Source: Gilvibacter sp.
GTDB lineage: Bacteria > Bacteroidota > Bacteroidia > Flavobacteriales > Flavobacteriaceae
NCBI RefSeq assembly: GCF_013214815.1
Contig: NZ_JABSPU010000002.1
Location: 71,219 to 108,088, forward strand
Direction of reading: 5' to 3'
DNA length: 36,870 nucleotides
Below, one piece after another: positions 1 to 9,761 of this stretch (its first letter is position 1; each line of letters begins with the position of its first letter). A model generated the notes under the pieces. That model was not told the origin of the DNA. It was given only the letters and a program-made list of their open reading frames with translations, and did not search any database. Position numbers and translations under genes: made by a program.

Positions 1-271
1 CTGGGAGGTTCCCCATTTGGACACCATGGAACTTTGGAAATTCGGAGCCTTTAAACATTATACCTCACTGCGTCTTTTGGCCAAGGTACTCGGTATTCCC
101 TCTCCTAAGGAAGACATAAGCGGAGATCAGGTTCGGGAAGTGTATTACCAGGACAACGACTTGGATCGCATAATAGAGTACTGCCAACGAGATACCATAA
201 CTGTGGCCCAGATCTTTTTACGCTATCGCAATCAAAGCATTCTTCAAGACCATCAGATCAAATACCGCTAA
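1..271 (+). CDS. 3' end of a predicted PolB-like 3'-5' exonuclease (partial)
   Basis: Only the last 89 or so codons are present. The reading frame is open from base 2, so the gene starts left of the window. The visible part carries the pattern HLD-x-MELWKFGAFKHYTSL, then GIPSPKEDISG, then YCQRDTITVAQIFLRY near the end. This is typical of the C-terminal half of the predicted 3'-5' exonuclease family related to the exonuclease domain of DNA polymerase B (RNase H-like fold). The Y-x3-D of YCQRD fits the exonuclease III motif, whose Asp helps bind the catalytic metal. Such proteins are expected to degrade single-stranded DNA or RNA ends, but the physiological substrate is not known. The gene converges on the protease gene to its right. 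Family assignment is fairly secure; exact function is not. Confidence 0.78.
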   Translation, partial: WEVPHLDTMELWKFGAFKHYTSLRLLAKVLGIPSPKEDISGDQVREVYYQDNDLDRIIEYCQRDTITVAQIFLRYRNQSILQDHQIKYR

Positions 272-303
272 TAAAAAAACCCCGCCCGAAGGCGAGGTCT
301 TTC
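272..303 (-). terminator. intrinsic terminator of the minus-strand protease gene
   Basis: Read on the minus strand, CCTCGCC (297-291) pairs with GGCGGGG (286-280), seven pairs with one G-U. They close a TTCG loop in the stable C(UUCG)G context, followed by a T7 run (279-273). The T-run lies on the minus side, so it mainly ends the gene at 331-3753, although the hairpin may also slow the converging exonuclease transcript. Confidence 0.82.
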
Positions 304-330
304 CAATTTAGTTAGTTGATGAGTATGTGA

Positions 331-3300
331 TTACTCTTTGATGAAGCGATCGGTTACGATCTCTTCTCCTTCGTTGATCTCTAAGATATAAACTCCGGAT
401 TGTAGACGTGAAACGTCTATAGATTGCATCAAGGTTCCTTCAGAAACCACTTGACCTAACAAGTTAATGATGCGGTAAGTTTCCTCACCCGTTTGATCAA
501 GAAGACGCACATTAAGTGTGCTTCCCACTGGGTTCGGATACATCATAAAGTCTCCGTCAAAGTCAAGACCTTCGTCGTCTACAAAACCGTTAGGATTACC
601 AAGAGCCACGATGTTGTCTCCTCCTAGGAATCCAGAAGTAGCATCCGCAGTAATGGTAACTTGATCGATATAAACGCGGTCAGCATTACCCGATGCATCA
701 CAACGGAAACGGAACTGCGCATTGCTTGGGAAGTTGTACTCCGCACTGCTAATAGTTACAGTAGCCGTGTAGAACTGATTATTGGTAAAGCTGGTTCCAC
801 TAGCCCAAGAAGCTACAGTATTCCAAGTAGATCCATCGTAGAATTGTAGCCAGAAGTCCTCTCCAGTTTCCATAGAGTTAGGATAGAAATAGAACTCTAC
901 ATCTACACTGTTATGACTGGTCATATCGAAAGTACCTAAAGTCATCGTAGAAGAGTTTGTGTTGTCTCTCAAACGAATCGAGTATGTCCCTTCATAAGAA
1001 CGTCCACCGGCATAACGGAAGGCATCGCTACCTCCATCTACCCAGCCGTCCCAGCCAGTTTCAAAATTACCTTGGTGAAGTACCACTGGTCCTCCTCCGC
1101 CTCCGGCGGCATCAGTAGTAAAGGTCACACTTGCGTTAGAAGAACTGTTTCCTGCAGCATCGAATGCATTTACATTAAAAGTATAGGTGGTATTCTCTAC
1201 CAAGCCAGTAATGTTTGCCGAAGTACCGGTTACTGTTCCTAAAGAAGTAGATCCTTGAAGCACTTCATAACCAACAACACCTACATTATCACTTGAAGCA
1301 TCCCAGCTTAAAGTAGCTGTAGTTTCTGTGATTGCTGATGCGGAAAGATTTCCTGGTACTGTAGGCGCTTCAGTATCGGCCGTGGCTCCTGTAATAGAAA
1401 CAGTATAGTCTTCAACCTCTCCGTAAGTAAAGGTCTCACACGATGTTGGAATTCCGTTGTATTTCATAGATACTCTCATACGCGTATCTCCGTCTGCAGC
1501 TGAACTTGGAACCGTAAAGCTTCCACTTACTGGAGTGCTTGTTGTGGCCGCTTGAGACCAAACGAGTTCTCCCGCATCTGTGAAGTCTCCATCTTGGTTA
1601 TAATCAATCCAAACCGCATATCCTTCGGCGTAAATAGTGCCAGTCCAAAAAGGAGTAACTGTAATCGTTGAACTTGACCCTTTAGCCAAATTAGTGCTGA
1701 TATTGGTAAAGTCTGAGTATCCTCCACCAGAACCACTGGTATTATCAATGGTTTCCAATTGTACGCGACCGATGTACTCGTCACTAACATTATTTCCTTG
1801 AGAGGCACAATAAGTCAATGTAACTTCTGTAGTAGTAAAGTTGACTGAAGAAGAATAAGCAGAAGTGGTTCCATCTGAACACTTGCTTCTCACTTGAGCT
1901 TCGTAGCTAGTTACAGGAGAAAGACCACTTAAGTTAGCAGAAGTTGATGCAGAAGAAACTGTAGTCCAGCTAGCGCTTCCAGTTCTGTAGCGCACATCAT
2001 AAGTAGCTCCAGCCACAGCGTCATAACTAATAATTGCAGAGTTAGAACCTACACCAGAAACACCAACGTTTCCAGGTACTGCTACGGTACAAGTTGCACC
2101 ACTAGCAATGATTCCAGTTACAATTAGACTGTAGTTTTGACTTCCACCACTAAGAGAACCTTTGTGGGTAATAGTAATTGTGTAAGTCCCTGAGGCCCCT
2201 CCAACAGCAATACGCTCAAATGGATCTCTAATATTATCACCAAGATCATTAGTGGTAATACCTGTTAATCGGTATGGGAAATAAGTGGTCCCGCCTTGGC
2301 TTACACGAATATCTAAATCATTTACAAGTCTTGGTGTAGTTGAATTGGTTGCAGTAGTTGCAGTACCTGCAGGATCTGTCCAAGAGATAGAAGCCATTAA
2401 GTCATTAACCCCGTCCGCATCTACATTAATAGTATAAGTTTGTCCTGCAGATAAAGTCAATTCATCCATAATACTGTTTGAACCTACAGCAGTAATAGTC
2501 TCAGCAGCACGCTTAGAGTTCATCAATCCCCAACCGTAAACAGCATCCGGTCCTGTTGGTCCAGCATCGTCTGCTGTGTGCAAAGCCAAACCTTTCAAAG
2601 TAGCGGCACGCATATAGTTTCCAAAAGTGTTGTTAGCATGCTCCTGAAGTAACAATAGACTTCCTGTTACGTTTGGAGAAGCCATTGAAGTACCAGAAAT
2701 GGTTCCATAGGCAGAATTGCTAGACTCATAAGAAGAAGTTACCGAAGTTCCGTTTCCAGTGATATCTGGCTTAATACGGTAGTCATCGGTTGGACCTTCA
2801 CTACTTGAACTATTAATAGAAACACTTACCAAGTTTCCACTACCATCTATATTGGCATCTTGCCCGTTAGCAACTACTAAGTTGTTTTTTGAAGTGGCAT
2901 GGCCTGTAAGTTTGTCATAAGCGGAGTTCCCAGCTAATGGCGAACCGTTATAGTTGGTGTTACCGTCATTACCTGCGGCTACCACCATAAGGTAATAAGG
3001 TGCATTGTACATTACATTGTCCCAATCTCTGGAATCCTGAATGTACGCTCCAAAATATTGGTCTGGAACCAAATCAGAACGGAATCCGTAACTGTGATTT
3101 GATAATAACATTCCTGAAGCCGCAGCAGAAGTCGCTTCAGATAAATCGTTATTCCACATATAACCACGAACTCGAGATTGAGGAGCCATCCCTTTAGCAC
3201 TTGGTTGCACACCAGAAGCCGCAATGGTTCCTGTTACGTGAGCCGCGTGAAAGTTTAGACGAGTTCCACCTTCTGTAGCGGCATCTTCAACAGTAACGCG

Positions 3301-3753
3301 ATTGCTACCACCTGAACCATCATACTCTTGGTGAGTAACACGAGCGTGACCTCCATCCCAAACATAGGCCACCATATTAAGTCCGTCTAAGCTCAAACCT
3401 AAACCACCTCCAGAATTCAAGTAATCTGCTCTCGTAGAAACTGCAGCATCAACATTAAATGTTTGGTAGTAAATAGGACTTCCGTCGTCAGCAATATACT
3501 GTAGCTCGGCAAAGGCACCATTCGGAAGTGTGAGTCTTTGCGGAATGCTCTCTTGAGCGGCGAAGTTCTCCGCTACAGTTTTTCTAGAGGCTGACTTCTG
3601 AGAGAACTCAGCTTCTAATTGAGTTAAAGAAGGCAGGTCATACCTACTTGTAATAATTTCTTGCTCTGCACGTGTTTGCGCCAAGAGCAGGTTCCCTGTC
3701 ATAAATACGGAAAGCACTAAAAAGCACTTCACGTAAGTGAAAATTTTGGTCAT
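331..3753 (-). CDS. secreted S8 (subtilisin-like) serine protease with FN3, GEVED and T9SS sorting domains
   Basis: A 1140-residue exported protease. I start at the ATG at 3753 because it begins directly with a signal peptide ([10 protein letters not shown]..., cut after LLLAQ). A start at 3798 would add 15 residues in front of it. The catalytic triad is Asp133 (VWDGG), His172 (AAHVTGT) and Ser356 (GTSMASP), with oxyanion Asn262 (AAGND). Then follow a beta-sandwich (about 425-550), an FN3 domain (about 555-640), a GEVED domain (about 647-788, ending [15 protein letters not shown]), a second FN3 (about 795-880), a MAM/jelly-roll-like domain (about 890-1037) and a T9SS type A sorting domain from MMYPNP (about 1070-1140). 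It should cross the outer membrane through T9SS and be anchored or released. Substrates are unknown; protein degradation for nutrition is the usual inference. Confidence 0.93.
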   Translation of the reverse strand: MTKIFTYVKCFLVLSVFMTGNLLLAQTRAEQEIITSRYDLPSLTQLEAEFSQKSASRKTVAENFAAQESIPQRLTLPNGAFAELQYIADDGSPIYYQTFNVDAAVSTRADYLNSGGGLGLSLDGLNMVAYVWDGGHARVTHQEYDGSGGSNRVTVEDAATEGGTRLNFHAAHVTGTIAASGVQPSAKGMAPQSRVRGYMWNNDLSEATSAAASGMLLSNHSYGFRSDLVPDQYFGAYIQDSRDWDNVMYNAPYYLMVVAAGNDGNTNYNGSPLAGNSAYDKLTGHATSKNNLVVANGQDANIDGSGNLVSVSINSSSSEGPTDDYRIKPDITGNGTSVTSSYESSNSAYGTISGTSMASPNVTGSLLLLQEHANNTFGNYMRAATLKGLALHTADDAGPTGPDAVYGWGLMNSKRAAETITAVGSNSIMDELTLSAGQTYTINVDADGVNDLMASISWTDPAGTATTATNSTTPRLVNDLDIRVSQGGTTYFPYRLTGITTNDLGDNIRDPFERIAVGGASGTYTITITHKGSLSGGSQNYSLIVTGIIASGATCTVAVPGNVGVSGVGSNSAIISYDAVAGATYDVRYRTGSASWTTVSSASTSANLSGLSPVTSYEAQVRSKCSDGTTSAYSSSVNFTTTEVTLTYCASQGNNVSDEYIGRVQLETIDNTSGSGGGYSDFTNISTNLAKGSSSTITVTPFWTGTIYAEGYAVWIDYNQDGDFTDAGELVWSQAATTSTPVSGSFTVPSSAADGDTRMRVSMKYNGIPTSCETFTYGEVEDYTVSITGATADTEAPTVPGNLSASAITETTATLSWDASSDNVGVVGYEVLQGSTSLGTVTGTSANITGLVENTTYTFNVNAFDAAGNSSSNASVTFTTDAAGGGGGPVVLHQGNFETGWDGWVDGGSDAFRYAGGRSYEGTYSIRLRDNTNSSTMTLGTFDMTSHNSVDVEFYFYPNSMETGEDFWLQFYDGSTWNTVASWASGTSFTNNQFYTATVTISSAEYNFPSNAQFRFRCDASGNADRVYIDQVTITADATSGFLGGDNIVALGNPNGFVDDEGLDFDGDFMMYPNPVGSTLNVRLLDQTGEETYRIINLLGQVVSEGTLMQSIDVSRLQSGVYILEINEGEEIVTDRFIKE

Positions 3754-3932
3754 TGTGATAAATAATTGATAGTTAGTTAATTTTGAGATTGTTGCCAATC
3801 CTTTGTTAAGATACTATTAATACTTCAGCCATTTTTATAAAATGATGAATAATCGATAAAGTGCAGAAATTGAAAATACTTGTTCAGCCATTCGCTAAAA
3901 CAGCTAAACAAGATTGTGTGTTTTGTAAGAAT

Positions 3933-3973
3933 TGCCGTAATTTTTCCACCCTGATATTACGGTAATTCCGTAA
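3933..3973. promoter_or_regulatory. candidate operator: three CCGTAA/TTACGG half-sites
   Basis: TTACGG (3957-3962) and CCGTAA (3968-3973) form a perfect inverted repeat around TAATT. A third CCGTAA lies at 3935-3940. In addition TTGCCGTAAT (3933-3942) is complementary to ATTACGGTAA (3956-3965) at 9 of 10 positions, so the middle half-site can pair with either neighbour. The 6-5-6 palindrome looks like a dimeric regulator site in a divergent promoter region. No cognate regulator is encoded nearby. Confidence 0.4.
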
Positions 3974-4056
3974 GCCTCTCTGGCAAAGCGATTTAGTTCA
4001 ACACACTTCAGTTTTATCGTTTTTTGATGTGAATTCGAGTCAAAATTTCCCCCGTG

Positions 4057-4083
4057 TTGAGCATTAAAAAAGAAGTATCTTTA
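4057..4083 (+). promoter_or_regulatory. probable promoter of the ABC ATPase gene
   Basis: TTG (4057-4059), a 16-bp spacer and TATCTTTA (4076-4083) resemble the Bacteroidota TTTG/TAnnTTTG promoter, with one mismatch and a slightly short spacer. The -7 box ends four bases before the ATG at 4088, so transcription would start at or next to the start codon. Confidence 0.35.
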
Positions 4084-4087
4084 AACA

Positions 4088-5764
4088 ATGGCGCAAGCAC
4101 CTATCTTATCAGTAAAGGACCTCAGCATTCGCTTTGGAAAAGCGGACCCTGTTCTCAATGAAATTGATTTAGAACTCTATCCAAACGAGATCTTAGGATT
4201 GGTAGGCGAATCCGGTTCAGGGAAGTCCATCACCAGTTTAGCGATAATGGGATTACTCCCAAAAACCGCTGTGATTGAAGGCGAGATCACCTATGAAGAT
4301 CAAAGGCTCGCCAAGCTATCGTCAAACGCACTTAGAAGCCTCAGAGGGAATGAAATGGCCATGATCTTCCAAGAACCCATGAGTGCGCTAAATCCAGCAC
4401 TTAAATGCGGTCCGCAAGTCGCTGAAGTCTTGAAAATTCACAAAGGGCAATCAGAATCAGTGGCCAAAAAAGAAGTCCTGTCGTTGTTTGAACAGGTCAA
4501 ACTACCTCGGGTCAATGAAGTTTATAGTAGCTATCCGCATCAGCTCAGTGGCGGCCAAATGCAGCGCGTAATGATTGCCATGGCACTGGCTTGTAAGCCC
4601 AAGATCTTAATTGCGGATGAGCCAACTACGGCCTTGGATGTGACGGTTCAGAAGGAAATCATTGAGCTCTTAAAGAGTCTGCAAAAGGAAAATCAAATGA
4701 GTGTGCTTTTTATTTCTCACGATCTGGCCTTGGTCTCTGAGATTGCAGATCGGGTTGCGGTTATGTTCCGGGGTTCGATTCTGGAGGTAGCTGAAACTCA
4801 TACACTTTTTACCAATCCGCAACATAATTATACCAAGGCACTCCTTAATAGTAGGCCAGACCTAGACAAACGACTCAAAAGACTTCCTACGGTTGATGAC
4901 CTCTCTGACAACAGTTTTAAACCCGAAGAATTAAGCGCTCAACAACGTGCTGCAAAACACAAGAAGCTCTATACAAAAGCTCCTTTATTAGAGATCAACA
5001 ACTTAGAGAAAACCTATTATGGCAAAGCGGCCTTATTTGGAAAGCCTAAAGCTGTAGCCGCTGTAAAAGGGGTCAATTTTCAAGTTTTTGAAGGTGAAAC
5101 CCTCGGTCTTGTCGGGGAATCCGGATGTGGAAAATCTACCTTAGGAAAAACCATTATGCAGATTGAGTCTGCTACGGCTGGTCAAATAAAGTTTCGAGGA
5201 AAAGACATTACCTATCTCAATAAAACCGAGCGTCAGCGCCTGCGCAAAGAAATTCAAATCGTTTTTCAAGATCCTTTTGCGTCCTTAAATCCAAGAATGA
5301 CCATAGGAGAGGCAATTGAAGAACCGCTTCGGGTACATCACTCCTATAGTGCCAGTAAGCGCAAACAAGAAGTGTTGGAATTATTGGAGGAAGTAGGTTT
5401 AGACGCCGACTATTACAACCGGTATCCGCATCAATTATCTGGCGGACAACGCCAGCGTATTGGCATTGCCAGAGCAATTGCTTTAAAGCCTAAGTTGCTC
5501 ATCTGCGATGAATCCGTCTCTGCCCTGGACATCAGTGTTCAAGCTCAAGTGCTCAACTTGCTCAATCGCTTAAAAGATAACTACGGCTTTACCTATATAT
5601 TTATTTCACACGATTTAGCCGTTGTCAAGTATATGGCAGATCAATTGGTGGTTATGAATGCCGGGCTGATTGAAGAGATTGGAGATGCCGATGAAATCTA
5701 CGCTAACCCTAAAAAAGAGTACACCAAACGCCTTATTGATGCCATCCCAAAAGGCTTAAAATAG
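4088..5764 (+). CDS. fused dipeptide/oligopeptide ABC transporter ATP-binding protein (DppD-DppF type)
   Basis: 558 residues with two complete nucleotide-binding domains, as in YejF/GsiA-type fusions. NBD1 has Walker A GESGSGKS (40-47), signature LSGGQ (153-157) and Walker B LIADEP with Asp177/Glu178. NBD2 has Walker A GESGCGKS (343-350), LSGGQ (450-454) and Walker B LLICDE (Asp474/Glu475). Each domain ends in the stretch typical of OppD/OppF (NPQHNYTKALL at 243-253 and NPKKEYTKRLI at 540-550). It should power import of peptides or similar small solutes from the cytoplasmic face of the inner membrane. No permease or solute-binding protein is encoded beside it, so its partners are elsewhere and the substrate cannot be told from here. 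All catalytic residues look intact. Confidence 0.93.
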   Translation: MAQAPILSVKDLSIRFGKADPVLNEIDLELYPNEILGLVGESGSGKSITSLAIMGLLPKTAVIEGEITYEDQRLAKLSSNALRSLRGNEMAMIFQEPMSALNPALKCGPQVAEVLKIHKGQSESVAKKEVLSLFEQVKLPRVNEVYSSYPHQLSGGQMQRVMIAMALACKPKILIADEPTTALDVTVQKEIIELLKSLQKENQMSVLFISHDLALVSEIADRVAVMFRGSILEVAETHTLFTNPQHNYTKALLNSRPDLDKRLKRLPTVDDLSDNSFKPEELSAQQRAAKHKKLYTKAPLLEINNLEKTYYGKAALFGKPKAVAAVKGVNFQVFEGETLGLVGESGCGKSTLGKTIMQIESATAGQIKFRGKDITYLNKTERQRLRKEIQIVFQDPFASLNPRMTIGEAIEEPLRVHHSYSASKRKQEVLELLEEVGLDADYYNRYPHQLSGGQRQRIGIARAIALKPKLLICDESVSALDISVQAQVLNLLNRLKDNYGFTYIFISHDLAVVKYMADQLVVMNAGLIEEIGDADEIYANPKKEYTKRLIDAIPKGLK

Positions 5765-6075
5765 GGCAAAAAAAACCCGCTCTAACCTCACAAAGAACGG
5801 GTAAAACCTGTATCTGATCGTTGCACAGATTTGGGGTTTGTATTTTACATTAACAAAAAAACTTTTTTAGCTAAATACAGGAAGGTTGTTATTAACCGTA
5901 GTGTATTTTTAATCGCCATTAGCATAGTAGGTTATGTTACTTTAATTAGGGACTGCTAAGATGCGCGAAAAATTTAAAATTCGCGATAAAGTGCCTTTTT
6001 ATTAGATTAAATACGCTTTATTTTAACATTTTAACATCTATATACGTAATTTCTTACTTTTTAAGGCAATAAAAA
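5765..6075. other. 311-bp convergent spacer
   Basis: AT-rich region between the ends of the ABC gene (+) and scoB (-), with no convincing ORF. It contains a minus-strand terminator at 5768-5802 and a weaker inverted repeat CGCGAA...TTCGCG (5964-5969 and 5980-5985) without an adjacent T-run. If scoAB transcripts run to the terminator they have a 3' UTR of about 270 nt. Confidence 0.6.
5768..5802 (-). terminator. intrinsic terminator, minus strand (scoAB transcript)
   Basis: On the minus strand ACCCGTTCT (5802-5794) pairs with AGAGCGGGT (5783-5775), nine pairs with one G-U, followed by a run of eight T (5775-5768). In the plus orientation the stem has a C-A mismatch and no T-run. It therefore best serves the operon ending with scoB, although it lies only a few bases past the ABC stop codon. 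Confidence 0.65.
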
Positions 6076-6732
6076 TCAAATGTTCATTTCAGGTACGGTA
6101 TCCGGAACATGAAGTTTTCCGGCCGTTGCGTTTACAATTTCCTCCACAGAAACCCCTGGCGCACGCTCGCGCAGTACAAAGCCATCTTCTGTGATATCCA
6201 GGACTGCTAGGTTGGTCACTACTTTCTTTACACAGCCCACGCCAGTGATTGGCAGGGAACAACGCTCGAGCAATTTGGATTCTCCGCGTTTGTTAGTGTG
6301 CATCATAGCAACAATGATGTTTTCTGCGCTGGCTACCAAATCCATAGCGCCTCCCATGCCCTTTACCATCTTTCCGGGGATCTTCCAGTTGGCAATATCT
6401 CCGTTCTCTGCAACCTCCATAGCACCAAGAATTGTTAAATGGACGTGTTTTCCTCGAATCATAGAAAAACTCATTGCAGAGTCAAAGAATGAGGCTCCAG
6501 GCAAAGTAGTAATGGTTTGTTTACCAGCGTTAATGATATCCGGATCCTCTTCTCCCTCAAAGGGAAAAGGCCCCATACCTAAAACTCCATTCTCACTTTG
6601 GAATTCTACGCTAATATCATCTCGAACATAATTGGCCACCAGCGTTGGAATACCAATTCCCAGATTTACATAATAGCCGTCATTGACTTCTTGCGCAATA
6701 CGTTTTGCAATTCCGTTCTTATCTAATGCCAT
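6076..6732 (-). CDS. scoB: 3-oxoacid (succinyl-CoA:acetoacetate) CoA-transferase subunit B
   Basis: 218 residues, the usual length for the beta subunit of class I CoA-transferases. The catalytic Glu is Glu47 in QSENGVLG, the residue that forms the glutamyl-CoA thioester intermediate. The glycine-rich GIGIPT (25-30) is also present, as is the GAMDLVASA segment. With the A subunit it moves CoA from succinyl-CoA to acetoacetate (or related 3-oxoacids), feeding ketone bodies and branched-chain amino acid breakdown into acetyl-CoA in the cytoplasm. Its ATG shares one base with the scoA stop codon (TAATG), so translation is probably coupled and the subunits made in equal amounts. It is the last gene of a five-gene run. 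Confidence 0.94.
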   Translation of the reverse strand: MALDKNGIAKRIAQEVNDGYYVNLGIGIPTLVANYVRDDISVEFQSENGVLGMGPFPFEGEEDPDIINAGKQTITTLPGASFFDSAMSFSMIRGKHVHLTILGAMEVAENGDIANWKIPGKMVKGMGGAMDLVASAENIIVAMMHTNKRGESKLLERCSLPITGVGCVKKVVTNLAVLDITEDGFVLRERAPGVSVEEIVNATAGKLHVPDTVPEMNI

Positions 6733-7433
6733 TATTCTCTAGGTCTTACGGTTCGTTGTTCAATACGTTTCTCATAGACAGCGCCTTGAAAGATGCGCTG
6801 TACAAATATTCCGGGGATATGGATTTGATTCGGATCCAGTTCCCCTACAGGTACTAAGTGCTCCACCTCAGCCACGGTGATCTTAGCCGCTCCACAAATG
6901 TTCGGATTGAAGTTTCTCGCAGTTCCTTTAAAGATCAAATTCCCGGCGGTGTCTCCTTTCCAGGCTTTTACAAAACCAAAGTCGGCGTCAAAAGCATACT
7001 CTAAGATGTGCATCTTGCCGTTGAATTCGCGTACTTCTTTGCCTTCCGCGACCTCTGTTCCATAACCCGCAGGCGTATAAAATGCCGGAAATCCTGCCTG
7101 AGCAGCTCGGCAACGTTCTGCCAGAGTCCCTTGCGGGATCAATTCAACGTCTAACTCTCCGCTGAGCATCTGTCGCTCGAACTCGGCATTCTCTCCCACA
7201 TAAGAAGAGATCATTTTCTTGATCTGCTTGCGCTGTAGTAACAGTCCTAAACCAAAATCATCTACCCCTGCGTTATTGGACACGCAAGTAAGTCCGTAAA
7301 TATCTTGTTTAGATAAATAGCCAATGGCATTCTCGGGAATACCACTCAGGCCAAAGCCTCCAAACATAAAGGTCATGTCTGATGCTACGCCTTGGCAGGC
7401 TTCTTCTACATTGGCAACCGTTTTGTTGATCAT
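6732..7433 (-). CDS. scoA: 3-oxoacid (succinyl-CoA:acetoacetate) CoA-transferase subunit A
   Basis: 233 residues matching the alpha subunit of class I CoA-transferases. The CoA-transferase signature [13 protein letters not shown] is at 25-37, with downstream [12 protein letters not shown] and the conserved end region [13 protein letters not shown]. It forms a heteromer with ScoB, supplying much of the CoA/substrate site while ScoB supplies the catalytic Glu. The gene starts 10 bp after the stop codon of the PBP1A gene, with no room for a separate terminator and promoter, so it is probably transcribed with the cell-wall and gliding genes upstream, an unusual partnership. AtoD-like acetate CoA-transferase is the main alternative; the same subfamily covers both. 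Confidence 0.93.
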   Translation of the reverse strand: MINKTVANVEEACQGVASDMTFMFGGFGLSGIPENAIGYLSKQDIYGLTCVSNNAGVDDFGLGLLLQRKQIKKMISSYVGENAEFERQMLSGELDVELIPQGTLAERCRAAQAGFPAFYTPAGYGTEVAEGKEVREFNGKMHILEYAFDADFGFVKAWKGDTAGNLIFKGTARNFNPNICGAAKITVAEVEHLVPVGELDPNQIHIPGIFVQRIFQGAVYEKRIEQRTVRPRE

Positions 7434-7443
7434 AGGGTCTCGA

Positions 7444-9759
7444 TTAAAACTCGAATTCGTTAGGCACTTCTTCTTCAGGCTTGTTGTTTTCAGCCCATTT
7501 TTCGCAGTCAGTTTCTATGGTGATGTCCTCTGGCTTTTCAAATTCTCCATCGGATACATCCAATCCTTCATCGTAACATTTTCTCATATAAATGGCCCAG
7601 ATAGGGAGTGCCATAGTTGCTCCTTCTCCATAGGCGGTTGAGGCAAAGTGCGTCGCGCGGTCATCACCACCAACCCAAACTCCTGTGACCAGATTAGGGA
7701 CAATTCCCATAAACCAACCGTCACTATTGTTTTGTGTGGTTCCTGTCTTTCCTGCGATAGGATTTGTAAATTCATAGGGATAACCCGTAACAGCCGCTTT
7801 GTACTTGGCTGTATTGACTGCCCATTTATGTCTCAAACGCTGTCCAGAACCGGCTTGAGTCACTCCTTCCATCAAACTCAAGGTTACATAAGCGGTCTCT
7901 TCAGAGATCACGTCCTTGGCCTCTGGAGTAGCCTGGTCCAAAACAGTACCGTTCTTATCCTCGATGCGTGTGATCAAGATCGGCTTAATGTATACCCCTT
8001 GATTCGCAAAGGTTCCATAAGCCCCAACCATCTCATAAAGGGTCACGTCTGGTGTTCCTAGGGCAATAGAGGGAACTTCTGGAATATCTTCAGGGTCTAC
8101 TCCCATACGCTCCACCAATTCAATAACTGGTTTAGGTCCTACGCGATCTATGAGTCGCGCCGTAACGGTATTGACAGAGTTTGCCAAGGCATTTCGTAAA
8201 CTCATTGTTCCGCCGTAGTCAGCGTTGGAGTTCTTTGGACACCATTCTTTCATGTTTCCATGCTTGCCCTGCGGAATACAATACGGTGTGTTTGGCAGGG
8301 TATCACAAGGAGACATATGCATTTGGTCAATAGCCGTAGCGTATACGAAAGGCTTAAAGGTTGACCCGATCTGTCTTTGTCCGGTACGGACCATATCGTA
8401 TTTGAAATGCTTATAATCAATTCCTCCAACCCAAGCTTTGATCTCACCAGTTTGTGGAGTCATGGAAAGCAGTCCAGCTCTTAAGAAGCCTTTGTAATAA
8501 CGGATGGAATCCATCGGGGTCATTAAGGTGTCAATGTCGCCTCCCCAAGAGAAGATGCGCATGTCTGTTTTTTCATTAAAAGAGGCAATAATCTCCTTCT
8601 CTGATTTCCCTTGACGTTTCATGGTGCGCCATCGGTCTGAGCGACGCATAGCAGCATTCATGATTCCATCAATTTGATCTTGAGTAATGTCTCTAAAAGG
8701 AGCCGTATTGTTCTTGGCGCCTTGCTTGTCAAATTCTGCCTGCAGATTGGACATATGCATATCCACAGCTGCTTCTGCAAACTCTTGCATGCGCGAGTCA
8801 ATGGTCACATAAACTTTGAGTCCGTCTCGATCTATGTCGTAAGTGGTTCCGTCTGTTTTAGGATTATCCTTGGCCCACTGCTTCATATAGTTGCGGACAT
8901 ACTCTCTAAAGTAAGTTCCTATTCCTTCGTCATGACCTTGAGGCGTGTAGTTGATCTTTAATGGCAAGGCCGTCAAAGAGTCCCGGGTTTGCTCATCGAT
9001 ATACTCGTATTTGGCCATCTGGCTGATCACCACATTGCGTCGTGCCAGCGATTTTGCTTTAGAGATCTCACGTTTGGGATTGTATTGGCGCGGATTTTTA
9101 AGCATTCCCACCAAAATTGCACTCTCTTCAATGTTTAGATCTCTGGGCTCTTTTCCAAAGTAGATGTTTGAGGCTGATCTAATCCCCACCGCCTGGAAAA
9201 TAAAGTCCATTTCATTGAGATACATCGCAACAATCTCTTCCTTGGTGTATCGTTTTTCCAAACGCACCGCGATGATCCATTCTTTCATCTTCTGGATCAC
9301 ACGTTCAACGGTATTGCTAGCCACATCGTCAGTAAAGAACAGCTTGGCCAATTGTTGGGTAATGGTACTTGCCCCTCCGCGTTTGCCTAAAAAGGCTGCG
9401 GCACGCACAAATCCTCTGGCGTCGATTCCTGAGTGGTCGTAAAAGCGGGCGTCTTCTGTTGCGATCAAGGCCTCGACCAAATGTGGTGGGAGCTCATCAA
9501 AGGTTATCGGTGTTCGGTTCTCTTTGTAGAATTTTCCGATGGTCTTCCCATCAGAAGAGATGATCTCTGTAGCGAGATCTTTTTCTGGATTTTCTAATGC
9601 CGTCTCATCTGGGAGTTTTCCAAAAACGCCCCAAGAGGCCAATAGGAACATCAGGATAATGAATAAAAAGCCACCAGCTACCAACTTCCAAAATAGAAAG
9701 ATGTACTTTCTAAGCTGAGACTTTTCCATAGCTTCTTTTTTTGCTGCTTGTTTTGCCAT
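7444..9759 (-). CDS. mrcA: penicillin-binding protein 1A (bifunctional glycosyltransferase/transpeptidase)
   Basis: 771 residues. A basic cytoplasmic N-terminus leads into one transmembrane helix (about 20-43). The GT51 glycosyltransferase domain follows, with catalytic Glu102 (TEDARFYDH) and STITQQLAK (131-139). The transpeptidase domain has the three penicillin-binding motifs: STFK (Ser466 nucleophile, Lys469), SVN (528-530) and KTGT (671-674). It polymerises and cross-links peptidoglycan in the periplasm. An insertion of roughly 100 residues between the two domains (about 325-425) is rich in charged residues. The C-terminal tail is acidic. The gene starts 2 bp after gldH ends and stops 10 bp before scoA, so it sits in the middle of an operon. 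Confidence 0.96.
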   Translation of the reverse strand: MAKQAAKKEAMEKSQLRKYIFLFWKLVAGGFLFIILMFLLASWGVFGKLPDETALENPEKDLATEIISSDGKTIGKFYKENRTPITFDELPPHLVEALIATEDARFYDHSGIDARGFVRAAAFLGKRGGASTITQQLAKLFFTDDVASNTVERVIQKMKEWIIAVRLEKRYTKEEIVAMYLNEMDFIFQAVGIRSASNIYFGKEPRDLNIEESAILVGMLKNPRQYNPKREISKAKSLARRNVVISQMAKYEYIDEQTRDSLTALPLKINYTPQGHDEGIGTYFREYVRNYMKQWAKDNPKTDGTTYDIDRDGLKVYVTIDSRMQEFAEAAVDMHMSNLQAEFDKQGAKNNTAPFRDITQDQIDGIMNAAMRRSDRWRTMKRQGKSEKEIIASFNEKTDMRIFSWGGDIDTLMTPMDSIRYYKGFLRAGLLSMTPQTGEIKAWVGGIDYKHFKYDMVRTGQRQIGSTFKPFVYATAIDQMHMSPCDTLPNTPYCIPQGKHGNMKEWCPKNSNADYGGTMSLRNALANSVNTVTARLIDRVGPKPVIELVERMGVDPEDIPEVPSIALGTPDVTLYEMVGAYGTFANQGVYIKPILITRIEDKNGTVLDQATPEAKDVISEETAYVTLSLMEGVTQAGSGQRLRHKWAVNTAKYKAAVTGYPYEFTNPIAGKTGTTQNNSDGWFMGIVPNLVTGVWVGGDDRATHFASTAYGEGATMALPIWAIYMRKCYDEGLDVSDGEFEKPEDITIETDCEKWAENNKPEEEVPNEFEF

Positions 9760-9761
9760 AG

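Larger units (their letters stand above)
3754..4087. other. 334-bp divergent spacer between the protease and the ABC ATPase
   Basis: No convincing ORF. The protease transcribes left and the ABC gene right. The spacer holds a candidate operator with three CCGTAA-type half-sites (3935-3973) and a probable promoter abutting the ABC start (4057-4083). I found no clear consensus promoter for the protease. The leftmost 45 bp (to 3798) could be coding only if the longer protease start were used. Confidence 0.6.

Noticed and set aside
5964-5985. CGCGAA...TTCGCG inverted repeat as the scoB terminator
   Set aside because: No adjacent T-run on the minus strand; the hairpin at 5768-5802 is a better terminator.
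6191-6631. 146-codon plus-strand open frame
   Set aside because: Antisense to scoB, with no domain or signal features.
7648-8061. 137-codon plus-strand open frame
   Set aside because: Antisense to the transpeptidase part of PBP1A; Cys- and Ser-rich translation is a shadow of the coding strand.
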